Source: Rikenellaceae bacterium
Lineage (GTDB): Bacteria; Bacteroidota; Bacteroidia; Bacteroidales; Rikenellaceae
NCBI GenBank assembly: GCA_015059845.1
Contig: SUZR01000003.1
Location: forward strand, 124,001 to 188,000
Direction: 5' to 3'
Length of the DNA: 64,000 nucleotides
The position numbers and the translations under genes were made by a program. The first letter of the stretch is position 1. Each line of letters starts with the position of its first letter. Below the pieces are notes generated by a model. The model did no database searches, was not told the DNA's origin, and was given only the letters and a program-made list of their open reading frames with translations. This document shows positions 44,055-53,685 of the stretch, one piece after another.

Positions 44055-45872
44055 ATGAAAAAACTAAGTATATTTGCATTGATTGCCTCTGCTCTCGTTA
44101 TCACATCTTGTGATTTGGATGAGCATATGAAGGCAGAGGCAGACCGTAATATGATCTTCGGTTCGGAGACTGGTCTGAAGATGTATACTGACGGCCTCTA
44201 TGGCCAGCTCCCCGGTCAGATTCACTACTCTGACGAGGCTCTTAACGATTGGGGTGTAAATAACTCTATCAGCACCTATGAGTTGGGTGCATACGGTGAG
44301 GACCTCTCTACTTCTTGGAGCTGGGGTAACATTCGTACCAACAACTACTTCATTAAGTGGAATACTGACGAGCGTGTATCTCAGGCTGTTCGCGATAACT
44401 ACACTGGTATCGCTAAGTTCTTCCGTGCTTATCAGTACTTCGATAAGCTCAAGCAGTATGGTGCTGTGCCTATCATCACTGAGCCCCTTGAGCCCGATTC
44501 AGAGGAGTTGTACAAGACTCAGGACTCTCGTGAGGACGTTGTAAACTTTATCCTTGAGGATTTGCAGTGGGCTTATGACCACATCTCAACGTCTAAGGCT
44601 ACTCCTAACAACGTAGCTATCAACAAGTGGACTGCTATGGCTTTCAAGGCTCGCGTAGCTTTGTTCGAGGCGTCTTGGCGTAAGTATCACGCTGGTACTG
44701 AGTACACAAAGGGTTGCACAACTTCTGCTGACCAGCTTTATAAGATTGCTGCAGATGCTGCTAACACTATTATGACTCAGGGTCCCTACTCTCTCTACAC
44801 TGGTACTGCTAACGGTACAGGTGAGGCTGGTGACGGTCGTGGTACATATCGTGACTTGTTTACTTCTGAGGTTACCAACGGTAATCCTGAGGTAATGTTG
44901 GCATACGAGATTACTGCTCCTTCAACAGGTGAGGCTAACTGGCGTTTGAACTCTTCTTCTTATGGTTCACACCTCTGTATGAGCCGTATCTTCTCTCACA
45001 CATTCCTTAACACTGACGGTACTTTCTTCAACGAGAAGAACGCTGACGGTTCATACAAGACATTCGTTGAGGAGTGCGAGGGTCGTGACTGGCGTTTGGC
45101 TCAGGTAATTCGTGGTCCTAAGTACACTTGGAAGGTTAAGGGTGAGTACACTCGCGAGCCCGCTAATTTCAAGGACCACACTTACACTGGTTATCAGTTG
45201 ACTAAATTCGTTTATGACGATAAGGATATGGACGATAAGTCATCAGGTACTTATGATGATCCTCTCTTGCGTTATGCTGAGATTCTCTTGATTTATGCTG
45301 AGGCTAAGGCTGAGTTGGGTACTATCACTAACTCTGACTGGGCTCAGACTATCGGTGCTTTGCGTGCTCGCGCTGGTATCACCGCTGGTTTGGACGCTGT
45401 TCCTACAGTGAAGGACCCCTTGCTCGTAGAGTACTATGGCGACTTGAGCGCTGCTGTTCTTGAGGTTCGTCGTGAGCGTGCTATCGAGCTTATTATGGAG
45501 GGTCACCGTCAGGTTGACCTCAAGCGTTGGGCTTGTGGTGAGTTGTGGGAGACAATGCCTTGGGAGGGTGTTTACGTTCCCGCATTGGATACTCAGCTTG
45601 ATATGAACGGTGATGGTGTAATGGATGTTTACTTCACCGAGAAGGATCCCGATGCAGTTGGTAAGGAAGATGGCAAGATTGCTGCTTACTTGAACGAGAA
45701 CCAGACTATGCGTAAGTTGGAGGATGACCCCAATGGTGGTTATGTAATGTACTACGCATACGGTGACCGTCGTGTTTGGAACGACAATATGTATCTCTAC
45801 CCCATCCCCACTCAGGTTGGCGTTATGAACCCCAACCTCGTTCAGAACCCGGGTTGGAAGAAGACTTGGTAA
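44055..45872 (+). CDS. susD: SusD-type surface nutrient-binding lipoprotein, copy 1
   Basis: The 605-residue lipoprotein has Cys19 in VITSC. Its SusD/RagB fold is shown by the N-terminal SusD-like region (YTDGLYGQLPG), the TPR-like helices (AKFFRAYQYFDKLKQYG), and the family C-terminal region (EVRRERAIELIMEGHRQVDLKRW). It forms the lid on SusC and gives ligand specificity. The protein is identical to copy 2. The copies diverge only at the last base of the stop codon (TAA here, TAG in copy 2). No carbohydrate-specific domain can be named from sequence. Confidence 0.96.
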   Translation: MKKLSIFALIASALVITSCDLDEHMKAEADRNMIFGSETGLKMYTDGLYGQLPGQIHYSDEALNDWGVNNSISTYELGAYGEDLSTSWSWGNIRTNNYFIKWNTDERVSQAVRDNYTGIAKFFRAYQYFDKLKQYGAVPIITEPLEPDSEELYKTQDSREDVVNFILEDLQWAYDHISTSKATPNNVAINKWTAMAFKARVALFEASWRKYHAGTEYTKGCTTSADQLYKIAADAANTIMTQGPYSLYTGTANGTGEAGDGRGTYRDLFTSEVTNGNPEVMLAYEITAPSTGEANWRLNSSSYGSHLCMSRIFSHTFLNTDGTFFNEKNADGSYKTFVEECEGRDWRLAQVIRGPKYTWKVKGEYTREPANFKDHTYTGYQLTKFVYDDKDMDDKSSGTYDDPLLRYAEILLIYAEAKAELGTITNSDWAQTIGALRARAGITAGLDAVPTVKDPLLVEYYGDLSAAVLEVRRERAIELIMEGHRQVDLKRWACGELWETMPWEGVYVPALDTQLDMNGDGVMDVYFTEKDPDAVGKEDGKIAAYLNENQTMRKLEDDPNGGYVMYYAYGDRRVWNDNMYLYPIPTQVGVMNPNLVQNPGWKKTW

Positions 45873-45882
45873 TATTACCGTA

Positions 45883-45909
45883 GGTTGCCGGAGTGACCAT
45901 CCGGCAACC
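45883..45909 (+). terminator. Hairpin after susD copy 1 (first)
   Basis: A perfect 10-bp inverted repeat (GGTTGCCGGA / TCCGGCAACC) has a seven-base loop. The following T-run is short, so it may be a transcript-stabilising hairpin rather than the main terminator. Confidence 0.7.
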
Positions 45910-45974
45910 TTTGAAAGATAAAACCCAGGTTGAATTCTTTGACTTGGTAAAATTTTTTTCAAAATTGGTCAGGT

Positions 45975-46012
45975 GGAAGCCGTCCCGTTCTGGGGTGGCT
46001 TCCCGTTTTTTT
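45975..46012 (+). terminator. Terminator after susD copy 1 (second)
   Basis: GGAAGCC pairs with GGCTTCC over a 15-base loop and is followed by CG and seven T. It separates the two susCD transcripts. Confidence 0.82.
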
Positions 46013-46158
46013 ACGCTAAAATGGCGTCCGATTCCCAAGAGAAAATTCATACAATTTTCATCACAAATCGGAAATACCCCACTTGTGACAACTGTTCGTT
46101 TTAATATAAGGTGTAAAATATTTTTTAATAAAAATTGCACTGATTTATTATAATTTTA

Positions 46159-46188
46159 TTGTTTTTTCAAAAAAAACACGTACTTTTG
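46159..46188 (+). promoter_or_regulatory. Promoter of susC copy 2
   Basis: TTG at 46159-46161 and TACTTTTG at 46181-46188 are 19 bases apart. The sequence is unrelated to the copy 1 promoter, so the two transporters may be expressed under different conditions. Confidence 0.65.
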
Positions 46189-46261
46189 AACTGAAAATAC
46201 CATAGGCCTGACCAGCCTGTATTTTTGAAAAAAATTTTACTAATCTCAAAATTCAACTCAA

Positions 46262-49200
46262 ATGAGAAAGTTTACGCAACTCAAGTTGCTGGCTATCGCT
46301 TTGTTTATGAGTACGATAGCTATGGCACAGGGAGGCGGAACGACAGTTTCAGGTACTGTAACTGACGCTTCTCAGCTTCCTATGGTGGGTGTATCTGTTA
46401 CCGTTGACGGTACAGATGACGGAACTATTACGGGTGTAAATGGTGATTATTCTATCACTGTTCCCAAGAATGGTTCAATTACATTCTCTTTTATCGGCTA
46501 CAAGTCACAGACTATCGCTGTTGGTACTCGTACCACAGTGAACGTGCAGATGGCCGAGGACAACACTACTCTTGACGAGGTAGTAGTCGTGGGTTATGGT
46601 ACCCAGAAGAAGGCTAACTTGACCGGTGCTGTTGAGCAGGTTACAAGCGAGGTTTTCGAGGGTCGTCCCGTGGCTAATACAACTCAGATGCTTCAGGGTG
46701 CTGTTCCTAACCTTAACCTCCAGATGACCGATGGTAAGCCTATGCGTACCGCTACTTACAACGTACGTGGTACTACTTCTATTGGCCAGGGTGGTTCTGC
46801 ATTGGTACTGATCGACGGTGTTGAGGGTGACCCCGCTCTCCTTAACCCCGATGATATCGAGTCAGTATCAGTGTTGAAGGATGCAGCTTCTGCTTCTATC
46901 TACGGTTCTCGTGCTCCCTACGGTGTTGTTTTGATCACAACTAAGTCTGCAAAGAAGGGTAAGACTCAGGTTAACTACTCTGCCACATTCTCTTGGCAGA
47001 TGCCTACAAACACATTTGACTATGTAGAGGACGGTTACGAGTTTGCTAACTACTTTGCTATCGCTCGTTGGAACGGTTCTGGTAACTACTCTGCAAACAT
47101 CAACAAGACTCAGCAGTTTACCACTGCTTGGTTGGCAGAGTATAAGAAGCGTCACGATGCAGGTAACTTCGGTACCGTAGTTTCTGACGGTTCTTGGGGT
47201 ACTACAAAGGGTCGTTGGGTATACTTCCACGAGGGTACTAACTACAACGAGATTTTGTTTAAGGACTACACATTCGCTCACACTCACAACATCTCATTGC
47301 AGGGTAGCGAGGGTAAGTTCGACTACTATCTCTCAGGTCGTTACTACAACTCAAACGGTTTGTTCAACATGCAGGATTCTGATGACTACACTTCACTCAA
47401 CACTCGTGTAAAGGTTGGTTTCCAGGTAACTGATTGGTTGAAGATTACTAACAACTTCGACATCAGCTCTACTAAGTATGAGAACCCGATGACTCACTCT
47501 GAGGGTAGCGGTAACATCTACCGTAACATCGCTGATGAGGGTCACACCTCTTCTCCGATTTTCAACCCCGATGGTACTTTGACTTACTCAGCTGTTTACT
47601 CTGTCGGTGACTTGCTCTATGGTAATAGCCGCAAGACTTATGTAAGCGACCAGTACAAGAACACTATCGCTGCTAACGCTAAGTTCTTCGACAACACTTT
47701 GCGTTTCAACGCTGACTTCACTTACCAGGATCGCCGTAAGTTCCAGCAGAACAAGTGGGTTCGCTCACCTTATTCTAAGTATGAGGGCGTTATTGAGTAC
47801 ATCAAAGACCCCGAGACTACTAATGAGTTGAAGGAGTACCGTGCCTCTACTAAGTATATGGCTGCTAACGCATTCGCTGAGTATGAGAATACTTTCGGCA
47901 AGCACTATGTAAAGGGTTTGATTGGTTACAACTACGAGCAGAGCACATACGAGCAGAGCGCTGTAATGAACAAGGGTCTTTTGACAGATGACGTTGAGAA
48001 TATGGAGCTTACAACAGGTGTTGAGACTCGTACAATCAACGGTTCTTGGACTAAGTGGCGTAACGTTGGTGCATTCTTCCGCGTTAACTACTCATTCGAT
48101 GACCGCTACCTTATCGAGGTTAACGGCCGTTACGACGGTTCTTCTAAGTTCAAGTCTGGTTCACGTTGGGCATTCTTCCCCTCTGTATCAGCTGGTTGGC
48201 GTGTAACTGAGGAGCCTTGGTTCAATGTTGACCCCGAGTGGGTATCTAACATTAAGGTTCGTGCTTCTTATGGTGAGCTCGGTAACTCTAACATCGGCGC
48301 TTACTCTTTCGATGAGAAGTTCTCTATCGGCACTGGCCGTTGGTTCAACGGTATTCAGCCTAAGACTACCTCTATCCCCGCTCCTATTCCTGATAACTTG
48401 ACTTGGGAGACTTCTAAGACCTTGGATATCGGTCTTGATTTGAACTTCTTCCGCGACCGTTTGAACATCTCTGCTGACTGGTATCAGCGTAAGACTGTGG
48501 ATATGTATATCGCAGGTACTAAGCTTCCTGATGTATATGGTGCTACTTCTCCTAAGGGTAACTTCGGTGAGATGACTACTTCAGGTTATGAGCTTACTGT
48601 TGGCTGGCGCGATAAGTTCCAGATGGCTGGTAAGCCCTTCAACTACAGCATCAAGGCTACTTTGGCTGACTATACTTCAACTATCGACAAGTACAACAAC
48701 CAGAACCGTACAATCGGTACTTCAGCTAATCCTTCTTACTACGAGGGTATGACTATCGGTGAGTTGTGGGGTTGGACTATCAACGGTTTGTATCAGACTC
48801 AGGCTGAGGTTGACGCTGTTGAGGCAGGTGCTAAGGCTGCAGGTCAGAAGTACTACAACAACATCTTCAAGCAGTGGTCATCTTGGGGTGAGCGTCCCGG
48901 TGTGGCTAAGGTTGAGGACTTGAACGGTAACGGCTACGTAGACCGTGGTAAGGGTACTGTAGAGGATCCGGGTGACCGTCGTATCATCGGTAACAAGGAG
49001 CCTCGTTACATCTACTCTTTCAACCTCTCTGCTGACTGGAACGGTATCTTCGTTTCTGCATTCTTCCAGGGTGTTGGTAAGCAGGATTGGTATCCCTCTA
49101 CTGAGGCTGGTGCTCTCTGGGGTATGTACAACCGTCCTTACGCTAAGATGCCGGGTTGGATGGTAGGTAATATGTGGACTGAGGAGACTCCCGATGCATA

Positions 49201-49534
49201 TATGCCTTTGTTGGCTGGTTATGACCCCTTGTTCTACGATGCTGCTGGTACTAACACTCGCTATATGCAGGACGTTTCTTACATCCGTTTGAAGAACTTG
49301 CAGGTAGGTTACAATCTTCCCACCAAGTGGATCAGCAAGATCGGTTTGAAGAAGGCTGCTATCTACTTCTCTGGTGAGAACCTCTGGACTTGGTCTCCTA
49401 TGTACAAGATGACTCGTAACCTTGATGTTACTGCTAACATCTACGGTAAGGATCAGGAGATGGGTTCAAGCGGTGATGGTTACAACTATCCTTCACTTAA
49501 GAGCTACAGTATTGGTCTTAACTTAACATTCTAA
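46262..49534 (+). CDS. susC: SusC-type TonB-dependent transporter, copy 2
   Basis: The 1090-residue protein has the same domain order as copy 1. Seven substitutions separate them: four in the signal peptide (residues 9, 11, 16 and 19) and three in the CarboxypepD_reg-like domain (GDYSITV against GEYTISV). All of the plug and barrel are identical, so the ligand should be the same. It has its own, unrelated promoter. The copies therefore look like a dosage or regulatory duplication rather than one of specificity. Confidence 0.97.
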   Translation: MRKFTQLKLLAIALFMSTIAMAQGGGTTVSGTVTDASQLPMVGVSVTVDGTDDGTITGVNGDYSITVPKNGSITFSFIGYKSQTIAVGTRTTVNVQMAEDNTTLDEVVVVGYGTQKKANLTGAVEQVTSEVFEGRPVANTTQMLQGAVPNLNLQMTDGKPMRTATYNVRGTTSIGQGGSALVLIDGVEGDPALLNPDDIESVSVLKDAASASIYGSRAPYGVVLITTKSAKKGKTQVNYSATFSWQMPTNTFDYVEDGYEFANYFAIARWNGSGNYSANINKTQQFTTAWLAEYKKRHDAGNFGTVVSDGSWGTTKGRWVYFHEGTNYNEILFKDYTFAHTHNISLQGSEGKFDYYLSGRYYNSNGLFNMQDSDDYTSLNTRVKVGFQVTDWLKITNNFDISSTKYENPMTHSEGSGNIYRNIADEGHTSSPIFNPDGTLTYSAVYSVGDLLYGNSRKTYVSDQYKNTIAANAKFFDNTLRFNADFTYQDRRKFQQNKWVRSPYSKYEGVIEYIKDPETTNELKEYRASTKYMAANAFAEYENTFGKHYVKGLIGYNYEQSTYEQSAVMNKGLLTDDVENMELTTGVETRTINGSWTKWRNVGAFFRVNYSFDDRYLIEVNGRYDGSSKFKSGSRWAFFPSVSAGWRVTEEPWFNVDPEWVSNIKVRASYGELGNSNIGAYSFDEKFSIGTGRWFNGIQPKTTSIPAPIPDNLTWETSKTLDIGLDLNFFRDRLNISADWYQRKTVDMYIAGTKLPDVYGATSPKGNFGEMTTSGYELTVGWRDKFQMAGKPFNYSIKATLADYTSTIDKYNNQNRTIGTSANPSYYEGMTIGELWGWTINGLYQTQAEVDAVEAGAKAAGQKYYNNIFKQWSSWGERPGVAKVEDLNGNGYVDRGKGTVEDPGDRRIIGNKEPRYIYSFNLSADWNGIFVSAFFQGVGKQDWYPSTEAGALWGMYNRPYAKMPGWMVGNMWTEETPDAYMPLLAGYDPLFYDAAGTNTRYMQDVSYIRLKNLQVGYNLPTKWISKIGLKKAAIYFSGENLWTWSPMYKMTRNLDVTANIYGKDQEMGSSGDGYNYPSLKSYSIGLNLTF

Positions 49535-49545
49535 TCTTTACGAAA

Positions 49546-51363
49546 ATGAAAAAACTAAGTATATTTGCATTGATTGCCTCTGCTCTCGTTATCACATCTT
49601 GTGATTTGGATGAGCATATGAAGGCAGAGGCAGACCGTAATATGATCTTCGGTTCGGAGACTGGTCTGAAGATGTATACTGACGGCCTCTATGGCCAGCT
49701 CCCCGGTCAGATTCACTACTCTGACGAGGCTCTTAACGATTGGGGTGTAAATAACTCTATCAGCACCTATGAGTTGGGTGCATACGGTGAGGACCTCTCT
49801 ACTTCTTGGAGCTGGGGTAACATTCGTACCAACAACTACTTCATTAAGTGGAATACTGACGAGCGTGTATCTCAGGCTGTTCGCGATAACTACACTGGTA
49901 TCGCTAAGTTCTTCCGTGCTTATCAGTACTTCGATAAGCTCAAGCAGTATGGTGCTGTGCCTATCATCACTGAGCCCCTTGAGCCCGATTCAGAGGAGTT
50001 GTACAAGACTCAGGACTCTCGTGAGGACGTTGTAAACTTTATCCTTGAGGATTTGCAGTGGGCTTATGACCACATCTCAACGTCTAAGGCTACTCCTAAC
50101 AACGTAGCTATCAACAAGTGGACTGCTATGGCTTTCAAGGCTCGCGTAGCTTTGTTCGAGGCGTCTTGGCGTAAGTATCACGCTGGTACTGAGTACACAA
50201 AGGGTTGCACAACTTCTGCTGACCAGCTTTATAAGATTGCTGCAGATGCTGCTAACACTATTATGACTCAGGGTCCCTACTCTCTCTACACTGGTACTGC
50301 TAACGGTACAGGTGAGGCTGGTGACGGTCGTGGTACATATCGTGACTTGTTTACTTCTGAGGTTACCAACGGTAATCCTGAGGTAATGTTGGCATACGAG
50401 ATTACTGCTCCTTCAACAGGTGAGGCTAACTGGCGTTTGAACTCTTCTTCTTATGGTTCACACCTCTGTATGAGCCGTATCTTCTCTCACACATTCCTTA
50501 ACACTGACGGTACTTTCTTCAACGAGAAGAACGCTGACGGTTCATACAAGACATTCGTTGAGGAGTGCGAGGGTCGTGACTGGCGTTTGGCTCAGGTAAT
50601 TCGTGGTCCTAAGTACACTTGGAAGGTTAAGGGTGAGTACACTCGCGAGCCCGCTAATTTCAAGGACCACACTTACACTGGTTATCAGTTGACTAAATTC
50701 GTTTATGACGATAAGGATATGGACGATAAGTCATCAGGTACTTATGATGATCCTCTCTTGCGTTATGCTGAGATTCTCTTGATTTATGCTGAGGCTAAGG
50801 CTGAGTTGGGTACTATCACTAACTCTGACTGGGCTCAGACTATCGGTGCTTTGCGTGCTCGCGCTGGTATCACCGCTGGTTTGGACGCTGTTCCTACAGT
50901 GAAGGACCCCTTGCTCGTAGAGTACTATGGCGACTTGAGCGCTGCTGTTCTTGAGGTTCGTCGTGAGCGTGCTATCGAGCTTATTATGGAGGGTCACCGT
51001 CAGGTTGACCTCAAGCGTTGGGCTTGTGGTGAGTTGTGGGAGACAATGCCTTGGGAGGGTGTTTACGTTCCCGCATTGGATACTCAGCTTGATATGAACG
51101 GTGATGGTGTAATGGATGTTTACTTCACCGAGAAGGATCCCGATGCAGTTGGTAAGGAAGATGGCAAGATTGCTGCTTACTTGAACGAGAACCAGACTAT
51201 GCGTAAGTTGGAGGATGACCCCAATGGTGGTTATGTAATGTACTACGCATACGGTGACCGTCGTGTTTGGAACGACAATATGTATCTCTACCCCATCCCC
51301 ACTCAGGTTGGCGTTATGAACCCCAACCTCGTTCAGAACCCGGGTTGGAAGAAGACTTGGTAG
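49546..51363 (+). CDS. susD: SusD-type surface nutrient-binding lipoprotein, copy 2
   Basis: The 605-residue protein is identical to copy 1 (lipobox Cys19). The gene starts 11 bases after susC, as in copy 1, and ends in TAG. It is followed by its own terminator with a UUCG tetraloop, not by the terminators of copy 1. No downstream enzyme gene belongs to the locus; the next gene is yidC on the other strand. Confidence 0.96.
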   Translation: MKKLSIFALIASALVITSCDLDEHMKAEADRNMIFGSETGLKMYTDGLYGQLPGQIHYSDEALNDWGVNNSISTYELGAYGEDLSTSWSWGNIRTNNYFIKWNTDERVSQAVRDNYTGIAKFFRAYQYFDKLKQYGAVPIITEPLEPDSEELYKTQDSREDVVNFILEDLQWAYDHISTSKATPNNVAINKWTAMAFKARVALFEASWRKYHAGTEYTKGCTTSADQLYKIAADAANTIMTQGPYSLYTGTANGTGEAGDGRGTYRDLFTSEVTNGNPEVMLAYEITAPSTGEANWRLNSSSYGSHLCMSRIFSHTFLNTDGTFFNEKNADGSYKTFVEECEGRDWRLAQVIRGPKYTWKVKGEYTREPANFKDHTYTGYQLTKFVYDDKDMDDKSSGTYDDPLLRYAEILLIYAEAKAELGTITNSDWAQTIGALRARAGITAGLDAVPTVKDPLLVEYYGDLSAAVLEVRRERAIELIMEGHRQVDLKRWACGELWETMPWEGVYVPALDTQLDMNGDGVMDVYFTEKDPDAVGKEDGKIAAYLNENQTMRKLEDDPNGGYVMYYAYGDRRVWNDNMYLYPIPTQVGVMNPNLVQNPGWKKTW

Positions 51364-51398
51364 TCTTTAATTTAAAATAATACAAAAAAGGTCATTGT

Positions 51399-51433
51399 GA
51401 GAGCCATCTCTTCGGAGGTGGCTCTCCTTTTTG
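51399..51433 (+). terminator. Terminator after susD copy 2, UUCG tetraloop
   Basis: A 12-bp stem with one G-U pair (51399-51410 and 51415-51426) closes on TTCG within C-TTCG-G, the extra-stable tetraloop, followed by CTTTTTG. Confidence 0.93.
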
Positions 51434-51657
51434 TATCTGCGCGACGGGATAAGAGTGCGGGTAACAAGAATCTTAATACAAATATTCCCAACCTATCAAT
51501 AAAGCTAATTTTCATTGCGTTTATTCACTGCACGACTTATTGTCGCACAAGTTCCCGCATCACGCAATTAACGCGAAATTAAGCCTTATTTAGGCGTTTT
51601 TATAGGCCACCATCTCTACCCTACAGTTGCAATAAGATATCAATCCCATATAGGCAT

Positions 51658-51689
51658 AAAAAAATCCTCGACCTATTCGGGTCGAGGAT
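51658..51689 (-). terminator. Terminator after yidC
   Basis: A perfect 10-bp inverted repeat (ATCCTCGACC / GGTCGAGGAT) has a six-base loop and is followed leftward by seven U. It lies 26 bases past the yidC stop. Confidence 0.93.
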
Positions 51690-51714
51690 AATTCGCACAA
51701 ATGCGATATATGTC

Positions 51715-53664
51715 TTATCGACGCTTAGCGTTCTTCTGCTGCTGGCGAGCCATCTCCTCCTGCTGACGCATAAGCTCCTCATAACGCAGCTGGAACTTCG
51801 ACTTCTTCTTATTCTTCTGCTTAGCCGAGTTCTTCTCAATCATATAACGAATCTTATCGTCATCCACAAAGCGACGCATAGAGGTCATAATAATCATCGT
51901 GATAATCTGCGATACCAGATAGTAGTAGCACAAACCTGATGCAAAATCATTAAACCAGAAGAGCATCATCGCAGGCATCATATACACCATCATAAACTTC
52001 ATACCTGCCATACCAGGCTGGTTAGCTGTGCCCTGCTGCTGATATGTGAAGTATGAGAATCCAACCATAGCGATACACATCAACAACGCGAACAAGCTCA
52101 CGTGGTCACCATACCACGGAATAGAGAATGGCAACTCCAGTACACTATCGTATGACGACAGGTCATCGGCCCACAGGAACGACTGACCACGCAACTCGAT
52201 ACTTACGGGGAAGAAGCGGAACAACGCCCACAGCAACGGCAACTGAATCAACATAGGAATACAGCCACCCATAGGGTTAATACCCGCCTTCTTGTAGAGG
52301 TTCATCATCTCCTGCTGCTTCTTCATCGCGTCCTCCTGACGGGGATACTTCTCATTCAAAGCATCCATCTCGGGCTTGATTACACGCATCTTGGCTGTAG
52401 AGAGGTAGCTCTTATAGGTCAAGGGGAAGATAAGCAACTTGACAAGGATGGTCAAAATAAGGATAATGATACCAAAACTTGCGATATAGTTACGCAGGAA
52501 GTCGAATACGGGGATTACAATCCAACGGTTAAACCAGCCTACCAACCAGCCGCCGAGCGGAATCAAACGCTCCATAGCAATACCCTCGCCATCGGCATCT
52601 ACAACATCCGACAATACGGCATACTTATTAGGTCCACAGTAGAGCGAGAAACGATAATCTGTCGTCTGCGGAGTGTAGTTTACGCCCATACGAGAGGTGT
52701 AGTTCTTCAAGAAACCAGAACCCTCTTCCTCCGTGGTAAATCCCATATCGGCATAAGCAAAGTTATCGTGGGCGATAAATGCCTGCGAGAAGAACTGCTG
52801 ACGGAATGCTACCCAATTAACCTCACTCTGCAACTGCTTCTCCTTGTTGCTGTCGCTCATACCGAGGTCCTCAACATCATCCTCATCGGGCAAACGGTAT
52901 GAGAGCGTGGTGTACATATTCTCGTTCTTGTAGCTACGCTCATTCTGGAAGGTGCGGTTGCTCCACATAAGGCCCAAAGTTGACTGCTGCGCCATAATGG
53001 GCGAGAGATTCACCAGCTTTACGTTCATATCGACCATATAGTCGCGTGCGGGCTGCTTCTCATCGTAGAGGGTGTATTCATACTGCAAATACGCGCCCTC
53101 GGCAACCTCCAAACTCATCGTAAGAACCTGACGGTCTGCCTCGCGGCGAACGCCATTAGACGCAAAGACATACTCCGAAGTATTTACCTTAACGTTGTTC
53201 AGGCCATTCTTGATATAGAACTCCATATCGAACATAGCCGTCTCGGGGTCGAACAATACAACCTTCTCCGTACGCTCGTCCTTGGGAGCGTACTTGGTGT
53301 ACTCGGACAACACCACCTTCTTCATCATACCACCCTGCGTGGTGAAATCTACGGTGATATAGTCGTTCGACATTGTATAATTTTGAGCCACGCCCTGCTT
53401 GGCAGCCATAAGGCTCTCGCCAAACATTGCCACCTCGCGCTGCTTCTCAGACTCAGCTGCCTGGGTAAACGAGAGTGAATCGGTAGGCTCTGCGGCCTGC
53501 TGGGCAGCAATCTGTGCTGCCTCGGCCTCTGCACGTGCCTGCTCTTCGGCCTGCACCTGCGACATATACTCTTGATATTCTGCTTGTTGCTTGGAGTTAT
53601 ACATTACGTAGCCAATGAAAATCAGCGACATAAGGACAACTCCAATGATTGTTTTCTTATCCAT
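51715..53664 (-). CDS. yidC: Membrane protein insertase YidC
   Basis: The 649-residue protein has an N-terminal membrane segment (about 5-23), a large periplasmic beta domain (about 90-370) and a conserved five-helix core. Core signatures are FPLTYKSYLSTAKMRVIKPE, the cytoplasmic hairpin EKYPRQEDAMKKQQEMMNLY and GINPMGGCIPMLIQLPLLWA. The tail is very basic and Gln-rich (KQKNKKKSKFQLRYEELMRQ), as in ribosome-binding YidC tails. It inserts and folds inner-membrane proteins with or without Sec. It lies 21 bases downstream of pyrG and is probably co-transcribed. Confidence 0.97.
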   Translation of the reverse strand: MDKKTIIGVVLMSLIFIGYVMYNSKQQAEYQEYMSQVQAEEQARAEAEAAQIAAQQAAEPTDSLSFTQAAESEKQREVAMFGESLMAAKQGVAQNYTMSNDYITVDFTTQGGMMKKVVLSEYTKYAPKDERTEKVVLFDPETAMFDMEFYIKNGLNNVKVNTSEYVFASNGVRREADRQVLTMSLEVAEGAYLQYEYTLYDEKQPARDYMVDMNVKLVNLSPIMAQQSTLGLMWSNRTFQNERSYKNENMYTTLSYRLPDEDDVEDLGMSDSNKEKQLQSEVNWVAFRQQFFSQAFIAHDNFAYADMGFTTEEEGSGFLKNYTSRMGVNYTPQTTDYRFSLYCGPNKYAVLSDVVDADGEGIAMERLIPLGGWLVGWFNRWIVIPVFDFLRNYIASFGIIILILTILVKLLIFPLTYKSYLSTAKMRVIKPEMDALNEKYPRQEDAMKKQQEMMNLYKKAGINPMGGCIPMLIQLPLLWALFRFFPVSIELRGQSFLWADDLSSYDSVLELPFSIPWYGDHVSLFALLMCIAMVGFSYFTYQQQGTANQPGMAGMKFMMVYMMPAMMLFWFNDFASGLCYYYLVSQIITMIIMTSMRRFVDDDKIRYMIEKNSAKQKNKKKSKFQLRYEELMRQQEEMARQQQKNAKRR

Positions 53665-53685
53665 TTCGTGGTTTTATAGTTAATA

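Larger units (their letters stand above)
45873..46261. other. Intergenic region between the two susCD copies
   Basis: These 389 bases carry two terminators after susD copy 1 (45883-45909 and 45975-46012). They also hold the promoter of susC copy 2 (46159-46188) and the 23-base pre-ATG block shared with copy 1 (46237-46259). Outside that block the region has no similarity by eye to the region upstream of copy 1. No transposase, inverted termini or target-site duplications are visible. Confidence 0.7.
40771..51362 (+). repeat. Tandem direct repeat of susC-susD (units 40771-45871 and 46262-51362)
   Basis: Two 5.1-kb units repeat with a fixed offset of 5,491 bases. By eye I count about 22 differences, all between the ATG and 41172 (copy 1 numbering). 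I found none from 41173 to 45871, though I did not compare every base. The identity stops abruptly inside the susD stop codon. At the 5' end only 23 bases before the ATG are shared. This mosaic pattern suggests recent gene conversion over a somewhat older duplication. Confidence 0.9.
51364..51714. other. Intergenic region between susD copy 2 and yidC
   Basis: These 351 bases hold the convergent terminators of susCD copy 2 (51399-51433) and yidC (51658-51689). I see no gene, repeat or RNA consensus in the roughly 220 bases between them; a short open frame there begins inside the terminator and has no coding character. Confidence 0.6.

Noticed and set aside
40771..51363. susCD repeat as a transposon
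   Set aside because: No transposase, terminal inverted repeats or target duplications at the unit ends; identity ends inside genes.
51397..51582. Small open frame after susD copy 2
   Set aside because: It begins inside the susCD terminator and has no family similarity by eye.
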